Shown piece after piece: positions 62,987-64,000 of a stretch of DNA of 64,000 nt. Origin of the DNA: Fidelibacterota bacterium (GTDB lineage: Bacteria > Fidelibacterota > UBA8477 > JABMPR01); contig JAERTH010000042.1 in the NCBI GenBank assembly GCA_016844955.1, positions 1 to 64,000 of the forward strand, written 5' to 3'. The position numbers were made by a program, and so were the translations under genes. The notes under the pieces are model-generated. The model did no database searches. It was given only the letters and a program-made list of their open reading frames with translations, and was not told where the DNA came from. The number at the start of each line of letters is the position of its first letter. Position 1 is the first letter of the stretch.

Positions 62987-63277
62987 ATGGCTAGATACTT
63001 TGTCTACATCATGACCAATCGATCTAAAACTTTATACACTGGCATTACAAATAATTTATCCCGTAGGATGAATGAGCATAGACTCCGCCAGGTGGCGGGA
63101 TTCACAAAGCGCTATAGTATTGATAAACTGGTATATTTTGAAGAATTCAATAGTCCGGAAGAAATAATTCGTAGAGGGAAGCAAATCAAAGGTTGGATTA
63201 GATTGAAGAAAATCCAGTTAACTGAATCAAATAATCCTAATTGGTTGGATTTGACTCAGGAAATAAATCCAGAATAA
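62987..63277 (+). CDS. GIY-YIG nuclease family protein
   Basis: A 96-residue small GIY-YIG protein of the YhbQ/UvrC-like stand-alone type. The core is FVYIMTNRSKTLYTGITNNL followed by SRRMNEHRLRQVAGFTKRYS (Tyr, Gly, catalytic-region Arg). The conserved Glu is in FNSPEEIIRRGKQIKGW. It is flanked by two copies of an inverted repeat on the same strand, which suggests a shared history of repeat and gene. A nuclease role on DNA is expected from the family but not proven. Confidence 0.92.
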   Translation: MARYFVYIMTNRSKTLYTGITNNLSRRMNEHRLRQVAGFTKRYSIDKLVYFEEFNSPEEIIRRGKQIKGWIRLKKIQLTESNNPNWLDLTQEINPE

Positions 63278-63313
63278 ATTAGCGACACACCTCTGACTCC
63301 CGATCTTACGGTG

Positions 63314-63418
63314 CATGTCATTCTGAACGAAGTGAAGAATCTTGATCCTATACCACACTTCCCCAGTTTTCTTGGATCACGATTGGGACCAAGATCCTTC
63401 GCCATGCTCAGGATGACT
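63314..63418. repeat. Inverted-repeat element, copy B, downstream of GIY-YIG gene
   Basis: About 105 bp, with arms nearly identical to copy A (the first 44 bases differ at one or two positions), in the same orientation, and a different loop. It starts 36 bases after the GIY-YIG stop codon and ends just before the acyltransferase 3' end. Confidence 0.8.
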
Positions 63419-63436
63419 CTATTTACGTCGCTGGGT

Positions 63437-64000
63437 TTATGTAGTTCTCAGCTCTTCCCGCAGAACAATATCCGATTCATCCTCGGGGTGATCGCCCCTG
63501 AAATCTTTGTAAAAATCCCGGATTATATCCATATCCTTTTTTATGTTTCCGCTTGGAATAAATGACAGTCCTGTCCCAACAATCTTGTTGGGGTAATCCA
63601 AATAGCCCAGTAAAAGAGGAACACGGGCCTTATTGGCAATATGGTAAAACCCGGATTTCCAGTGATCAGTTTTATGACGCGTGCCTTCAGGTGCAATGGC
63701 AATGATCAGGTTCTCAGTCTTTTTGAAATAGTCAGCGATCTGATCAACCACACCATGGGTTTTGCGACGATCCACAGGGATGCCACCCAACCATTTCATG
63801 AATGTTCCATAGGGCTTTTTAAAGAGGGTATGCTTACCCATCCAGGAGACCTTGATACGCCTAATAAACATGAACGCCAGTAAATAGCTGAAATCCCAAT
63901 TGCTGGTATGGGGTGCACAGAGCAGCATGAAATTTCCTGGGGGTGGTTGTTCTGCCTCTAGTTTCCAGCCAGTAATTTTCAGCCATAATCGACCCAAAAT
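63437..64000 (-). CDS. Lysophospholipid acyltransferase family protein (5' end outside window)
   Basis: The frame is open to the right edge of the window, so the true start is probably outside. 188 codons are visible. PlsC-family motifs are LLCAPHTSNWDFSYLLAF (HxxxxD) and IAIAPEGTRHKTDHWKSGFY (EGTR), then ARVPLLLGYLDYPNKIVG. It would acylate lysophosphatidate or a related lipid. The GYLDYPNK block and APHTSNWD form match the 1-acyl-glycerol-3-phosphate acyltransferase-like group common in FCB genomes. Confidence 0.85.
   Translation of the reverse strand: MLGRLWLKITGWKLEAEQPPPGNFMLLCAPHTSNWDFSYLLAFMFIRRIKVSWMGKHTLFKKPYGTFMKWLGGIPVDRRKTHGVVDQIADYFKKTENLIIAIAPEGTRHKTDHWKSGFYHIANKARVPLLLGYLDYPNKIVGTGLSFIPSGNIKKDMDIIRDFYKDFRGDHPEDESDIVLREELRTT

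Noticed and set aside
62865..63418. Insertion sequence or composite transposon
   Set aside because: There is no transposase and no target-site duplication could be recognised; only the repeat-gene pairing is reported.

Overview
The window comes from a Gram-negative bacterium with an outer membrane and LPS-type surface. It encodes a TonB-dependent receptor with a carboxypeptidase-regulatory-like N-terminus, a FadL-type barrel, a Kdo-transferase-like enzyme, a RadC, a class-C-type HAD phosphatase and a Bacteroidetes-style IspD. Gene content and protein flavour fit the Fibrobacterota-Chlorobi-Bacteroidota (FCB) superphylum. Canonical TTGACA/TATATT promoters and Shine-Dalgarno sites argue against a typical Bacteroidota. 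A Marinimicrobia-like lineage is my best guess, by inference only; no rRNA or tRNA gene was seen to settle it.

1-16.4 kb (all minus strand): a propeller-type sensor cut by the window edge; a short eIF2B-like protein; a large FAD/Fe-S D-2-hydroxyacid dehydrogenase; two lipoproteins; a FadL-like barrel; a TonB receptor; then a moxR - (metallopeptidase/TolB-propeller/barrel) - HAD phosphatase - DUF58 operon. 16.5-24.6 kb (minus): rplU-rpmA with an H1-like tail on L21, a beta-lactamase-fold lipoprotein, dCMP deaminase, asparaginase, an active-site-degenerate PdxJ homologue, a divergent polysaccharide deacetylase, a GNAT, uridine kinase, a DUF819 membrane protein and DUF4180. 24.8-29 kb: an arylamine-acetyltransferase-like enzyme, DUF4416, a CBM48 mini-protein and a NagB-LmbE fusion.

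29.1-40 kb (mostly plus): the most distinctive region, a cell-surface glycoconjugate locus. It holds IspD plus a CDP-glycerol-type transferase, a LicC-like/LicD pair, a GT29 sialyltransferase, CMP-sialate synthetase, an LTA-synthase-like phosphotransferase, a sialate synthase whose motifs resemble animal NANS, a KdsC-like phosphatase and a WaaA-like transferase. Together they could make, activate and transfer a nonulosonic acid by a 9-phosphate route and decorate the same surface glycan with phospho-substituents. A secreted PNGase F-like protein sits immediately downstream on the other strand.

41.8-59.7 kb (minus): thiol peroxidase, two DEAD-box helicases, a tight four-gene acyl/ester operon (alpha/beta hydrolase, lipoyl-less E2-type acyltransferase, CrtI-like oxidoreductase, SGNH hydrolase), GH2 glycosidase, PEP carboxylase, a membrane protein with an in-frame open tail after its stop, a LacI regulator, DUF4199, VOC, YdeI-like and a winged-helix/Fe-S protein. 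60-64 kb (plus, then minus): pyrG, a small membrane protein, radC, a GIY-YIG protein bracketed by two copies of an inverted repeat, and a lysophospholipid acyltransferase cut by the right edge. REP-like palindromes occur in at least five intergenic gaps. No CRISPR array, insertion sequence or prophage was seen.
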